Below are positions 18,264 through 26,865 of a stretch of 51,739 nt of DNA, piece by piece (position 1 is the first letter of the stretch; each line of letters opens with the position of its first letter). The translations under genes and the position numbers were made by a program. The notes below the pieces were generated by a model that saw only the letters and a program-made list of their open reading frames with translations, was not told where the DNA came from and ran no database searches. The stretch is taken from contig JAJXWA010000018.1 in NCBI GenBank assembly GCA_021781795.1, positions 1-51,739 on the forward strand, given 5' to 3'. Source of the stretch: Acidobacteriota bacterium (lineage in GTDB: Bacteria > Acidobacteriota > Terriglobia > Terriglobales > Acidobacteriaceae).

Positions 18264-19442
18264 ATGATCCGTTTTTCAACCGCAGGGGAGTCGCACGGCG
18301 AGGCGCTGATTGCGCTGGTGCAGGGGATGCCGGCCGGGGTGACGGTGGACCTGGATTTTGTGAACCGCGAGCTGTGGCGGCGGCAGCAGGGCTATGGGCG
18401 CGGCGGCCGGATGAAGATTGAGACCGATCAGGCGCACGTGCTGAGCGGCGTGCGGCACGGCAAGACGATCGGCTCGCCGATTGCGATCGAGATTGTGAAC
18501 CGCGACTGGAAGAACTGGGAAGAAAAACTGCCGGTGGAGGCGGGCGATCCGGCGAAGCACCAGGCGGTGGCTTCTCCGCGGCCGGGCCATGCGGACCTGG
18601 CAGGGGCGCTCAAATACAACTTTGCGGACGCGCGGTATGTGCTGGAGCGGGCATCGGCGCGGGAGTCGACGGCGCGTGTAGCGGCGGGTGCGTTTGCCAA
18701 GCTGATGCTGCGCGAGCTGGGGATTGAGATTGCAAGCCATGTGATTCGCGTGGGGCGCGTGGAGCTGGAGCGCGCGGCAACGTGGGAAGAGATTTGCGCG
18801 GTGGCCGAGCGCCGTGAAATCGAGCTGAGCTGCGTGGAGGCCGAAACCGAGGCGCGCATGAAGGGCGAGGTGGAACATGCCTCGCGCACGGGCGACACGG
18901 TGGGCGGCGTGTTTGAGGTGGTGGCGCACGGGGTTCCGGCGGGGCTGGGCACCTATGCCAACTGGGATGAGCGGCTGGACGGGCTGCTGGCGTGGAGCGT
19001 GATGAGCCTGCAGGCGGTGAAGGCGGTGGAGATTGGCCGCGGCGTGACGGCGGCGGAGTCATTCGGGTCCACGGTGCATGACGCGATTCACTATGCGGCG
19101 CAGCCTGGGGAGAAGCCGACGCGGTTTACGCGCGAGCAGAACAATGCGGGCGGCGTGGAGGGTGGCATCTCGAACGGCGAGGAGATTGTGGTGCGCGGGT
19201 ACCTGAAGCCGATTTCGACACTGCGGCGGCCGCTGGAGTCGGTGCGTTTTGACACGCGCGAGGCGACGAGCGCAAGTTATGAGCGCAGCGATATTTGTGT
19301 GGTGCCGGCGGCGGGCGTGGCGGCGGAAGCGATGGTGGCGATGACGCTGGCCAACCTGGCGCACGAGAAGTTCGGCGGCGATTCGGCGCTGGAGATGAAA
19401 CGAAATTTCGATGGCTACATCGAACAGATACGGAGATTCTGA
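18264..19442 (+). CDS. aroC: Chorismate synthase
   Basis: Converts EPSP to chorismate, the last shikimate-pathway step, using reduced FMN. The N-terminus MIRFSTAGESHGEALIALVQGMPAG is diagnostic, with the FMN/EPSP-binding RQQGYGRGGRMKIETD, VLSGVRHGKTIGSPIAI and late VVPAAGVAAEAMVA. It has 392 aa. The start at ATG 18264 matches the family; an earlier in-frame codon at 18237 adds nine non-conserved residues. It heads the cluster aroC-def-fmt-rsmB, with def following after 10 bases. aroB of the same pathway is at 27.6 kb on the other strand. Confidence 0.96.
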   Translation: MIRFSTAGESHGEALIALVQGMPAGVTVDLDFVNRELWRRQQGYGRGGRMKIETDQAHVLSGVRHGKTIGSPIAIEIVNRDWKNWEEKLPVEAGDPAKHQAVASPRPGHADLAGALKYNFADARYVLERASARESTARVAAGAFAKLMLRELGIEIASHVIRVGRVELERAATWEEICAVAERREIELSCVEAETEARMKGEVEHASRTGDTVGGVFEVVAHGVPAGLGTYANWDERLDGLLAWSVMSLQAVKAVEIGRGVTAAESFGSTVHDAIHYAAQPGEKPTRFTREQNNAGGVEGGISNGEEIVVRGYLKPISTLRRPLESVRFDTREATSASYERSDICVVPAAGVAAEAMVAMTLANLAHEKFGGDSALEMKRNFDGYIEQIRRF

Positions 19443-19452
19443 GTAGAACGAA

Positions 19453-19962
19453 ATGATTTTGAAGATTGTGAAATACCCGGACCCGGTGTTGCAGCAGCCG
19501 GGCGAGCCGGTGACGGAGTTTAATGGCGAGCTGAAGAAGTTTGCCGACGACATGTTTGAGACGATGTATGCCTCGCAGGGCATCGGTCTGGCGGCGCAGC
19601 AGGTGGGCGTGGCCAAGCGCGTCACCGTGATTGACCTGAGCGGGGGCAAGGAGCCGGAGAAGAAACTGGTGCTGGTGAATCCGGAGATCATCTCGCGCGA
19701 GGGGCGGCAATATGAAGAAGAGGGCTGCCTGAGCTTCCCGGAGATTCGCGAGAAGGTGGTGCGGGCGCTGAAGGTGCGTGTGCGCGCGCAGGACCTGGAC
19801 GGCAAGTGGTTTGAGATGGATGGCGAAGAGCTGCTTTCGCGCGCGTTCCAGCATGAGATTGATCACCTGGACGGGATGCTGTTCATCTTCCGCATGAGCG
19901 CGCTGAAGCGCGATCTGAATCTGCGCAAGATTCGCAAGATGCAGCGCGAAGGAACGTGGTAA
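19453..19962 (+). CDS. def: Peptide deformylase
   Basis: Removes the formyl group from nascent N-formylmethionine proteins. All three motifs are present: GIGLAAQQVGV (motif 1), EEGCLSFPEI (motif 2, metal-binding Cys), and QHEIDHLDGMLF (motif 3, HExxH). At 169 aa it is a standard type 1 length. Its stop is 4 bases from the GTG start of fmt, which makes the initiator-Met substrate that this enzyme processes, so the pair is functionally and transcriptionally linked. Confidence 0.96.
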   Translation: MILKIVKYPDPVLQQPGEPVTEFNGELKKFADDMFETMYASQGIGLAAQQVGVAKRVTVIDLSGGKEPEKKLVLVNPEIISREGRQYEEEGCLSFPEIREKVVRALKVRVRAQDLDGKWFEMDGEELLSRAFQHEIDHLDGMLFIFRMSALKRDLNLRKIRKMQREGTW

Positions 19963-19966
19963 GGCC

Positions 19967-20911
19967 GTGAAGCTGGTCTTCTGCGGGACGCCGCAGTTTG
20001 CCGTGCCGACGCTTGAGGCGCTGATCGCCGCGGGGCATGAGATTCCGCTGGTGGTGACGCAGCCGGACCGGCCGGTAGGACGCACGCAGGAGAGGACGGC
20101 TCCGCCGGTGAAGCAGACGGCCGTCGGAGCCGGACTGGCTGTGACGCAGCCGGAGAAGATTCGCTACAACGAAGAGTTTCGCGCGCGGCTGGATTCGATT
20201 GCGCCGGACGCGATTGTGGTGGTGGCCTACGGGCGCATTGTGCCGCCGTGGATGCTGGCGCTGCCGAGGCTGGGTTGCATCAATTTGCATGCCTCACTGT
20301 TGCCAAAGTATCGCGGAGCGGCGCCGATCCAGTGGGCCGTGGCGATGGGCGAAACGGTGACCGGCAACACGACGATGCTGCTGGAAGAAGGGCTCGACAC
20401 GGGGCCGATTCTGCTACAGCAGACGATGGAGATTGGGCCCGAGCAGACCGCCGCGGAGCTGTTCGACGCGCTGGCCGAGGCGGGCGCACCGTTGATGGTG
20501 GAGACGCTGGCGGGCCTGGACGCGGGGCGCATCACGCCCCGCAGGCAGGATGATGCGCAGGCCACGCTGGCGCCGCTGCTGACACGCGATGATGGGCGAA
20601 TGGATTTTGCAGCGCGAACTGCGACGGAGCTGAAGAATCGCTGGCGGGGCTTTCAGACGTGGCCGGGGGCGTATGCGATGCTGCAGGGGAAGAAGCTGAT
20701 TGTGCATCGGATGGCGATGGGTGCGCCGCAGGCTGCAAGCAGCTCGGTCGAGCCCGGCGCGGTGCATGTCGAGAATCATCGGCTGTTCGTAGTGTGTGCG
20801 CACGGCACGTGGTTGGAACTCCTCGACGTGCAGATGGAAGGCAAGAAGCGCATGGCGGCGGCGGAGTTTCTGCGCGGCATGCAGCTTGCAGCCGGTGCGC
20901 GGCTCGGTTGA
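19967..20911 (+). CDS. fmt: Methionyl-tRNA formyltransferase
   Basis: Formylates Met-tRNAi using 10-formyl-tetrahydrofolate. Starts with GTG and the family N-terminus KLVFCGTPQFAVPTLEALI. The catalytic core HASLLPKYRGAAPIQWAV and GNTTMLLEEGLDTGPILLQ are clear, and the C-terminal OB domain binds tRNA. Length is 314 aa. It sits between def and rsmB with 4- and 5-base gaps. Confidence 0.96.
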   Translation: MKLVFCGTPQFAVPTLEALIAAGHEIPLVVTQPDRPVGRTQERTAPPVKQTAVGAGLAVTQPEKIRYNEEFRARLDSIAPDAIVVVAYGRIVPPWMLALPRLGCINLHASLLPKYRGAAPIQWAVAMGETVTGNTTMLLEEGLDTGPILLQQTMEIGPEQTAAELFDALAEAGAPLMVETLAGLDAGRITPRRQDDAQATLAPLLTRDDGRMDFAARTATELKNRWRGFQTWPGAYAMLQGKKLIVHRMAMGAPQAASSSVEPGAVHVENHRLFVVCAHGTWLELLDVQMEGKKRMAAAEFLRGMQLAAGARLG

Positions 20912-20916
20912 GAGCG

Positions 20917-22278
20917 ATGGCGGGCGTCTCGGCGGCACGCAAACACGCATTTCAAATCCTCATGGCGGTGGAGCGCGGACAGGCGCACTCCGATGCGCTG
21001 CTGCGCGCGCGGGGGGTGAGCGCGCTGGCGGCGGCAGATCGCAACCTGACGACGGCGCTGGTGCTGGGCGTGCTGCGCTGGCAACTGCGGCTGGATGAAG
21101 CGGTGCGCGGACTGCTGGCGCGGCCCAATGCCAGGCTGGATGACGAGGTGCGGGTGGCGCTGCGGCTGGGCGCGCTGCAACTGACGCGGATGGACCGGAT
21201 TCCTGCACGTGCCGCGATTGACGAAAGCGTGGAACTGGTGAAGCAGGCGGGGCATCGCTTTGCCGCGGGGATGGTGAACGCGGTGCTGCGCAAGCTGGCG
21301 GCACAAACGCGGGAAGAACTGCCGGAGACGACTGCTGCTGAGATTGCGCGGAAGTATGCGCATCCCGCGTGGTTGGCGGAGCGATGGGAACGGTTTCACG
21401 GAATCGAAGCGGCGCGAGCGATTTGTATGCATGGACAGCGGCAGCCTGCGCTGGCATTGCGCGTTCGCGACGAAGAGACAGTGCGTGAGCTGGATGATGC
21501 CGGTGTGCGGCTGGAGCCGGGAGTCTTGCTGACAGCTGTGCGGAGAGTGGCAGCGGGCGACGTGACTGCAACCGTGGCGTATCGCGAGGGCCGCGCGCGT
21601 GCGCAGGATGAGGGATCGCAACTGGTGGCAGAGTTGGCGGGAGTGGCATTTGCCCGGGTGGGGCAGGCGGCGATTCTGGACTGCTGCGCTGCGCCGGGGG
21701 GAAAGACGCTGATTCTGGCGGAGCGCAGTCCGCAGGCGCGAATCGTGGCGTGCGAAGCGAGTGAGCCGCGGCTCCAGCAGATGCGCGAGCGGCTGGCTGC
21801 GGCAGGTACGCGCGTGGAGTGCAGGTTGGCGGATGCGACGGCGTTGACTGAGGAAGCTGCGTATGACGTGGTGCTAGCGGATGTGCCGTGCAGCGGGACG
21901 GGGACGCTGGGCCGGAATCCGGAGATTCGTCATCGGCTGTGTGCGGAGGATCTGGCGAAGCAGGCGGAGCGGCAGAGAGCGATTTTGCGGGCGGCGCTGC
22001 GGGCGGCAAGGCCGGGTGGGCGGGTGGTGTATTCCACCTGTTCATTGGAGCCGGAAGAGAATGAACAGGTGGTGCAAGCGGTGCTAGCCGGGCGCGCGGA
22101 GGTGCGCGTGGTGCCGGTGCGGGAGCGCGTGGAGGATCTGGTCGCGCGTGGGATTGTGCGTGAGGAGGCGGCCTCGGTGCTGCGCAGGTGCGAGACGCAA
22201 GAAGGATTTCTGCGCCTGTTGCCGGACGCTTTTGATACGGACGGATTTTTTATTGCGGTGCTGGAACGCGCGGGCTGA
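20917..22278 (+). CDS. rsmB: 16S rRNA (cytosine-967 C5)-methyltransferase RsmB
   Basis: Methylates C967 of 16S rRNA. An N-terminal NusB-like helical domain (ARKHAFQILMAVERGQAHSDALL, then IDESVELVKQAGHRFAAGMVNAVLRKL) is followed by the SAM-dependent domain: LDCCAAPGGKTLILAE, DVPCSGTGTLGRNPEIRH with the catalytic cysteine, and YSTCSLEPEENEQVV. It has 453 aa from ATG 20917, 5 bases after the fmt stop. The frame is open further upstream through fmt, but that part is not homologous. It ends 15 bases from the convergent UPF0303 gene. Confidence 0.93.
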   Translation: MAGVSAARKHAFQILMAVERGQAHSDALLRARGVSALAAADRNLTTALVLGVLRWQLRLDEAVRGLLARPNARLDDEVRVALRLGALQLTRMDRIPARAAIDESVELVKQAGHRFAAGMVNAVLRKLAAQTREELPETTAAEIARKYAHPAWLAERWERFHGIEAARAICMHGQRQPALALRVRDEETVRELDDAGVRLEPGVLLTAVRRVAAGDVTATVAYREGRARAQDEGSQLVAELAGVAFARVGQAAILDCCAAPGGKTLILAERSPQARIVACEASEPRLQQMRERLAAAGTRVECRLADATALTEEAAYDVVLADVPCSGTGTLGRNPEIRHRLCAEDLAKQAERQRAILRAALRAARPGGRVVYSTCSLEPEENEQVVQAVLAGRAEVRVVPVRERVEDLVARGIVREEAASVLRRCETQEGFLRLLPDAFDTDGFFIAVLERAG

Positions 22279-22293
22279 TCCGAGATCGTCGCG

Positions 22294-22791
22294 CTACTCG
22301 GGCGGGAGGCGCAGAGTTGCGTAGTTCTTGCGCAGAATGATGCAAAGAGCTTCGACAACGAGTTCGTGATCGGAGCGCTGCGGCAGGCCGGAGACGGTGA
22401 CGGAGCCGATGACACCGGAGCCGGCGACGGTGACGGGGAATGCGCCGCCGTGCGTGGCGTAGTCAGAGAGCGCGAGGCCCTGCGAGGCGTAGATGGTGTC
22501 GTTCTTCAAGTGTCCTTTGATGCCGACGGCGTAGGAGCTGCGATGGAAGCGGGCGACGACATTATTTTTGCGGCGCACCCACTCGGCATTGTCGGGCGTG
22601 GTGCCATCGAGCGCGGCGAAGAAGAGCTGCTCGCCAAAGCGGCGAATATCAATGACGATGGGGAGGTTGCGTTCTGCGGCGAGGGTGCGCAGGCGCAGAC
22701 CGAGTTGCCAAGCGGTTTCCTTGTCGAAGTGCGGAAAGACGAGCTCGCGTTCCTGCTCGGAGATGCGGTCGAAATCCTCGGCGAAGCTCAT
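22294..22791 (-). CDS. UPF0303 / heme-binding-like (HbpS/GlcG fold) protein
   Basis: A 165-aa soluble protein resembling the UPF0303 branch of the GlcG/HbpS superfamily. Seen: LPIVIDIRRFGEQLFFAALDGTTPDNAEWVRRKNNVVARFHRSSYAVG and the Gly-rich C-terminus DYATHGGAFPVTVAGSGVIGSVTVSGLPQRSDHELVVEAL. Some relatives bind heme or flavin-like ligands, and several sit in catabolic or regulatory operons; function here is unknown. AGGAG lies about 7 bases before the ATG. It is the last gene of the minus-strand run that begins at aroB. Confidence 0.75.
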   Translation of the reverse strand: MSFAEDFDRISEQERELVFPHFDKETAWQLGLRLRTLAAERNLPIVIDIRRFGEQLFFAALDGTTPDNAEWVRRKNNVVARFHRSSYAVGIKGHLKNDTIYASQGLALSDYATHGGAFPVTVAGSGVIGSVTVSGLPQRSDHELVVEALCIILRKNYATLRLPPE

Positions 22792-22856
22792 GGCGATGCT
22801 CCTTTCACCTCAGGAAATGATAGCGGGGAAGTGCGACGAAGGGATGTGCTTTGCGA

Positions 22857-24185
22857 TCAGCCTTCCGCGTTTTCCTCAAGCGTGAGATTGGGTTGGGGGA
22901 TGATGCCGAGGCGCTCATAGATGGGGCGCATCTCGCGACGCACGGCAGGGAGCTGCGACCAGAACCAGGCTGCGCCGAGGAGGCAGGCCGCTCCGCTGAC
23001 GATGACGGTACGGGGCGCGCTGATGACGTGGGCAAGAGTGCCGGCGAGCAGGCTGCCGAAGGGCGCCATGCCGACGAAGGCCATGGTGTAGTAGCTCATA
23101 ACGCGACCGCGCATCTTTTCTTCCACGAGAGTCTGGATGATGGTGTTGCTGGCGGTGAGGCCCTGCATCATGCCGAAGCCGGTGACCAGCATCATGAGCA
23201 TTGAAAGCCAGAAGGAGCGCGAAAGGCCGAAGGCAATGAGGCCTAGACCGAAGGCCAGCGCGGCGATGGGAATCATCCTGGTGAGGCCGCGGACAGAGCG
23301 GCGCGCGACCATGGCGAGGGCCGAGGTGAGCGAGCCAACGCCGACTGCGCCCATGAGAAAGCCGAGGGTGTGGGGACCGCCGTGAAGCACCTGCGCGGCA
23401 AAGATGGGCATGAGGACCATGAAGGGCCATCCCATGAGGCTGAGCAGGGCAAAGAGCGCGAGGATGGTGCGGATAGGGCGGAAGCCGGCGACGTAGGTCC
23501 AGCCTTCACGGAGCTGGGAGAGCATGGAGGCCGCAGCGGCGTGGGGCTCTTCAAAGGGCAGGCGCATGGCGGCAAGCGAGGCGATGACGGCAATATAGCT
23601 GACTCCGTCGACAAGGAAGCACCAGCCCTCACTGGTGGCGGCGATGAGCAGGCCCGCCAGCGCGGGACCGATGAGGCGGGCGGTATTGACCATCGAGGAG
23701 TTGATGGCGATGGCGTTGGAGAGATCGGCGCGGTCGCCGACCATCTTGACCATGAAGGACTGGCGGCCCGGCATGTCAAAGGCATTGATGACGCCCTGCA
23801 TCACGCTGAGGGCGAGGATTTCGCCAATGGTGATGCGGTGGGAGAGCGTGAGCCAGGCGAGCGCGAGCGACTGCACCATGGCAAGGGCCTGTGTCCAAAG
23901 AAGGACTTTGCGACGGTCAATGCGGTCGACGAGGACGCCAGCGAAGGGCGCGAAGAGGAAGGTGGGAATCTGGCCGGCGAAGCCAACGGTGCCCAGAAGG
24001 AGCGCGGATTTCGTGAGTCGATAGACGAGCCACGAGGTGGCGACGCGGGTCATCCAGGTGCCGATGAGCGAGATGCTCTGGCCACCGAAGAAGAGGCGGA
24101 AGTTGCGATGACGCAGGGCACGCCACGCGTGAGAGAAGTCACTGGGCCCGGCAGGGGGAGCTGCGTAGGAGACTCGTGGCGGCAT
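22857..24185 (-). CDS. MFS transporter (EntS-like group)
   Basis: A 442-aa inner-membrane transporter with 12 predicted membrane segments. The opening FSHAWRALRHRNFRLFFGGQSISLIGTWMTRVATSWLVYRLT and the loop VDRIDRRKVLLWTQ are typical of the EntS/DUF894 group of drug or siderophore exporters. The substrate is unknown. The start lacks a clear ribosome site. It follows the PASTA gene by 41 bases and is probably in the same transcript. Confidence 0.82.
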   Translation of the reverse strand: MPPRVSYAAPPAGPSDFSHAWRALRHRNFRLFFGGQSISLIGTWMTRVATSWLVYRLTKSALLLGTVGFAGQIPTFLFAPFAGVLVDRIDRRKVLLWTQALAMVQSLALAWLTLSHRITIGEILALSVMQGVINAFDMPGRQSFMVKMVGDRADLSNAIAINSSMVNTARLIGPALAGLLIAATSEGWCFLVDGVSYIAVIASLAAMRLPFEEPHAAAASMLSQLREGWTYVAGFRPIRTILALFALLSLMGWPFMVLMPIFAAQVLHGGPHTLGFLMGAVGVGSLTSALAMVARRSVRGLTRMIPIAALAFGLGLIAFGLSRSFWLSMLMMLVTGFGMMQGLTASNTIIQTLVEEKMRGRVMSYYTMAFVGMAPFGSLLAGTLAHVISAPRTVIVSGAACLLGAAWFWSQLPAVRREMRPIYERLGIIPQPNLTLEENAEG

Positions 24186-24226
24186 GTACGTGATTGGATG
24201 CGGCAGCAGGGCGGCAGGCTGCGCAG

Positions 24227-24997
24227 CTATTTGGCAACGCTGAAATGCACGGCCGTGGACTGATCGACGGGGGATCCGGCGGGCGGTTGCTGGGCGATGA
24301 CCGAGCCGGGCGCAATGGGCGCAACGGGCGGCGCCGCCCCTGCGCCGACAGGCTGGACAGGTACGTCGGCAAAGATAGGCGTAGAGGTGTGGATGCCAAC
24401 TTTGGCGAGCTGAGCCTGCGCGGCGACGATGGGGACGCCGGTGAAGTCTGGCATGACGTAGCGGTCGGGCGAGTCGTCTTCCGGCGCGGCGACGAGGAGA
24501 TTGACGGTGGGGCCCTCGATGCCCTGCGCGTGCGCGGGCGGGTCCTGCGCGATGACGATGCCTTCGGCAGCGCCGCTGTCCGGCAGGCGCGCGATGGTTC
24601 CCGTCTCAAGACCGAGGCGGCGCAGGCGCATGGAGGCGACGCGTTCATCGACGCCGACGGTGTCTGGGACGTCCACCTTTTGCGGGCCGAGACTCTCAGC
24701 GACGCGGACGCGCCACTCGCGGCGGACGACCGTGCCCGGTGGAGGCGACTGGGTGAGAATGTGGCCTGCGGCGACTTCGGCGGAGTAGTAGCGATGATCG
24801 ACGTTGAGATTGAGGCCGAGGCCCGCGGTCTGGCTGCGCGCCTGCGCGACGGTCATGCCCTTGAGATCGGGCACCTGCACCTCTGCGCCATGAATGACGA
24901 GGTGCATGGTGGCGATGGCCGCAAGCATGGCGACGACGACCAGCAGCATGAGGAGCGATGCAGCGCGGAAAAAGCCGCGCAGGACGTGTCCGCTCAT
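24227..24997 (-). CDS. Membrane-anchored free-standing PASTA-domain protein
   Basis: A 256-aa protein with one N-terminal membrane segment (residues about 12-35, AASLLMLLVVVAMLAAIATMHLVI) and three extracytoplasmic PASTA repeats. They begin at VQVPDLKGMTVAQARSQTAGLGLNL (about 41), VDVPDTVGVDERVASMRLRRLGLET (about 109) and YVMPDFTGVPIVAAQAQLAKVGIHT (about 180); each ends in a G-x-V-I/IL-x-Q-x-PP-x-G block. PASTA repeats usually sit on Ser/Thr kinases or penicillin-binding proteins and bind peptidoglycan fragments; no kinase or transpeptidase is attached here. Its ATG overlaps the OsmC stop by 4 bases. Confidence 0.85.
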   Translation of the reverse strand: MSGHVLRGFFRAASLLMLLVVVAMLAAIATMHLVIHGAEVQVPDLKGMTVAQARSQTAGLGLNLNVDHRYYSAEVAAGHILTQSPPPGTVVRREWRVRVAESLGPQKVDVPDTVGVDERVASMRLRRLGLETGTIARLPDSGAAEGIVIAQDPPAHAQGIEGPTVNLLVAAPEDDSPDRYVMPDFTGVPIVAAQAQLAKVGIHTSTPIFADVPVQPVGAGAAPPVAPIAPGSVIAQQPPAGSPVDQSTAVHFSVAK

Positions 24998-25410
24998 GGC
25001 TCGGGTTCTCCGTCGGTGTAGACGATTTCGTAGTCGATGGTTGCGGAGCCTTCAAGCATCTTTGAAACGGAACAGTACTTGCCCTTGGAGAGCGCGATGG
25101 CGTCTTCGACGGCCTTGCGGCTGAGCAGGCCGCTGACTGCGTAGGTGAGATGGATGTGGGTGAAGACCTGCGGGTAGGAGTCTGCGCGCTGCGCGGACGC
25201 GGAGACGCGGAGGCCGGTGATGGGCTGCCGCTTCTTCTTGAGGATGCCGATGACATCGACGGAGGTGCAACTGCAAAGGGCCATGAGGACGGTTTCCATG
25301 GGGCTGGGACCATGGGCGTGCGCGGCGTCTGCGTCGAAGGTGACGATGTTGCCGCTCTCGCTGCGGCCTTCGAAGATTTTGTCGTGCTTCCACTCGCTGT
25401 GCGCGTTCAT
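24994..25410 (-). CDS. OsmC/Ohr-family peroxiredoxin-like protein
   Basis: A 138-aa OsmC-fold protein, probably reducing organic peroxides with paired cysteines. The first Cys region is METVLMALCSCTSVDVIGILKKK and the second is KGKYCSVSKMLEGSA. The N-terminal FDADAAHAHGPSPMET block is typical of the YhfA-like subgroup. It overlaps the PASTA gene by 4 bases and is 15 bases after the CDF transporter gene. Confidence 0.85.
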   Translation of the reverse strand: MNAHSEWKHDKIFEGRSESGNIVTFDADAAHAHGPSPMETVLMALCSCTSVDVIGILKKKRQPITGLRVSASAQRADSYPQVFTHIHLTYAVSGLLSRKAVEDAIALSKGKYCSVSKMLEGSATIDYEIVYTDGEPEP

Positions 25411-25425
25411 ACGGGCTCTTCTTCC

Positions 25426-26853
25426 CTAGCGGGTGTTGTCTGTAACGGGCTCGGGGTGGATGGTGACGCGATAGATTTCGGGACAGTCGGATTTGATGCG
25501 ATCTTCGAGTTCAGTGATGACCTCATGGACGCGGAGCATGGGCAGCTTGTCGGGCAGCGAGCAGTGAAAGGAGAGATAGATGTGCTCGCCGGAGCGGCCG
25601 ACGCTGAGCTCGTGGACGTCGGCAATCTCGGCGAAGAATTCAGCGCGATCGCGCACGACCTGTTCGATGCGGCGGTCTTCTTCGGCAGATTCCTCGGGCT
25701 GCTCGATGGTGGCCGGTTCGCTCTCGATGTGGGTGAGCACGGAGTCAATCTCGGGGGCGTCGCGAAGGATTTCGGCCTCCATGGCGCTGATGAAGGTGTG
25801 CGCTTCGATGAGGGGCATGTTCTCGTCGAGCTCGACGTGCTGCTCGACGCGGAGGCGGCCGTGGTGGGACTGCACGCTGAGCTCGTGGACGCTGACGTTG
25901 TTGCGCGCGGCAACAGTGCGGACGCGGTCAAAGATGCTGTCGGCGCGGCCCTGGCGAGGAATGGTGTGGATGACGACGTCGGCGGCGGGCAGGGCGCGAT
26001 GAACGGCGGCGGTGGCGGCGCGGACGAGCTGGCCTGTGTGTTCAAAGGTGTAGTGGCGCGGCAGGGCGAGGGTGAGATCTGCGAAGTGGGACGGTCCGGA
26101 GCGGCGCACGCGGGCCTGCTCGACGGCGAGAACGCCCTGCACCTGCTCGACCTCGCGCACGATGCGGAGGCGGGTTTCGGCCGGGATCTGATCCATGAGC
26201 ACACCGATCGTTTCCCGGGCGAGCTGAACGGTGACGCGGAGGATCATGAGCGAGATGACGATGGCGGCGAAGGGATCGGAGTAGACGAGCCAGGCGATGT
26301 GCCAGGTCATGCCGATCCAACTGGCGCCGAGGCCGAGGAGGACGGCGACGGTGGACCAGATATCGGAAGCGAAGTGGAAGGCGTCGGTGGCGAGCGCGGG
26401 GGAGCCGGTACGGCGGGCGACGTCGGCGAGGTCGCGGGAGCGCCAATAGTCCACCGAGATGGATGCGACGAGAACGAGGATGGGCCAGAGAGAGTGGTGG
26501 AGGTGCGCGGTGTGGGTGAAGATGCGCTGCATCGCCTCCCAGATAATCCACGCGCAGGAGACGGCCATGAGGCCGATTTCAAAGAAAGCGGAGAGGTTTT
26601 CGAACTTGCCGTGGCCGTAGGGGTGGTCCTCGTCGGCGGGCTTGTCGGAGACGCGGACAGAGAAAAATGTGAGCGCGGCGCCAAGGAGATCGAGGCCGGA
26701 GTGCGCTGCGTCCGAGAGGACGCCGAGCGATCCGGAGAGCAGGCCCGCGGCGACCTTGAGCAGCGTCATGGAGGCTGCGGTGAGCATGGAGCGCAGCGCG
26801 ACCTGCCGCTTTTCGGCGGAGTGGGTGGGCAGGCTGGCCGCTGCGGAGGACAT
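25426..26853 (-). CDS. Cation diffusion facilitator with three C-terminal ZT-dimer-like modules
   Basis: Likely exports divalent metal ions (Zn, Fe or Mn) by proton exchange. The membrane part (residues about 15-215) has a typical opening (LRSMLTAASMTLLKVAAGLLSGSLGVLSDAAHSGLDLLGA, metal-binding SDAAHSGLD, then DEDHPYGHGKFENLSAF and TDAFHFASDIWS). The cytoplasmic tail is unusually long. Three repeats of a beta-alpha-beta metal-binding-type module start near VQGVLAVEQARVRRSG, VSVHELSVQSHHG and ADVHELSVGRSGEH, and each ends in a V-x-I/T-H-x-E/P motif. Family members usually have about 300 aa and one module; this one has 475 aa. It follows menG by 12 bases. Confidence 0.87.
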   Translation of the reverse strand: MSSAAASLPTHSAEKRQVALRSMLTAASMTLLKVAAGLLSGSLGVLSDAAHSGLDLLGAALTFFSVRVSDKPADEDHPYGHGKFENLSAFFEIGLMAVSCAWIIWEAMQRIFTHTAHLHHSLWPILVLVASISVDYWRSRDLADVARRTGSPALATDAFHFASDIWSTVAVLLGLGASWIGMTWHIAWLVYSDPFAAIVISLMILRVTVQLARETIGVLMDQIPAETRLRIVREVEQVQGVLAVEQARVRRSGPSHFADLTLALPRHYTFEHTGQLVRAATAAVHRALPAADVVIHTIPRQGRADSIFDRVRTVAARNNVSVHELSVQSHHGRLRVEQHVELDENMPLIEAHTFISAMEAEILRDAPEIDSVLTHIESEPATIEQPEESAEEDRRIEQVVRDRAEFFAEIADVHELSVGRSGEHIYLSFHCSLPDKLPMLRVHEVITELEDRIKSDCPEIYRVTIHPEPVTDNTR

Positions 26854-26865
26854 GATGCCTTCAGG

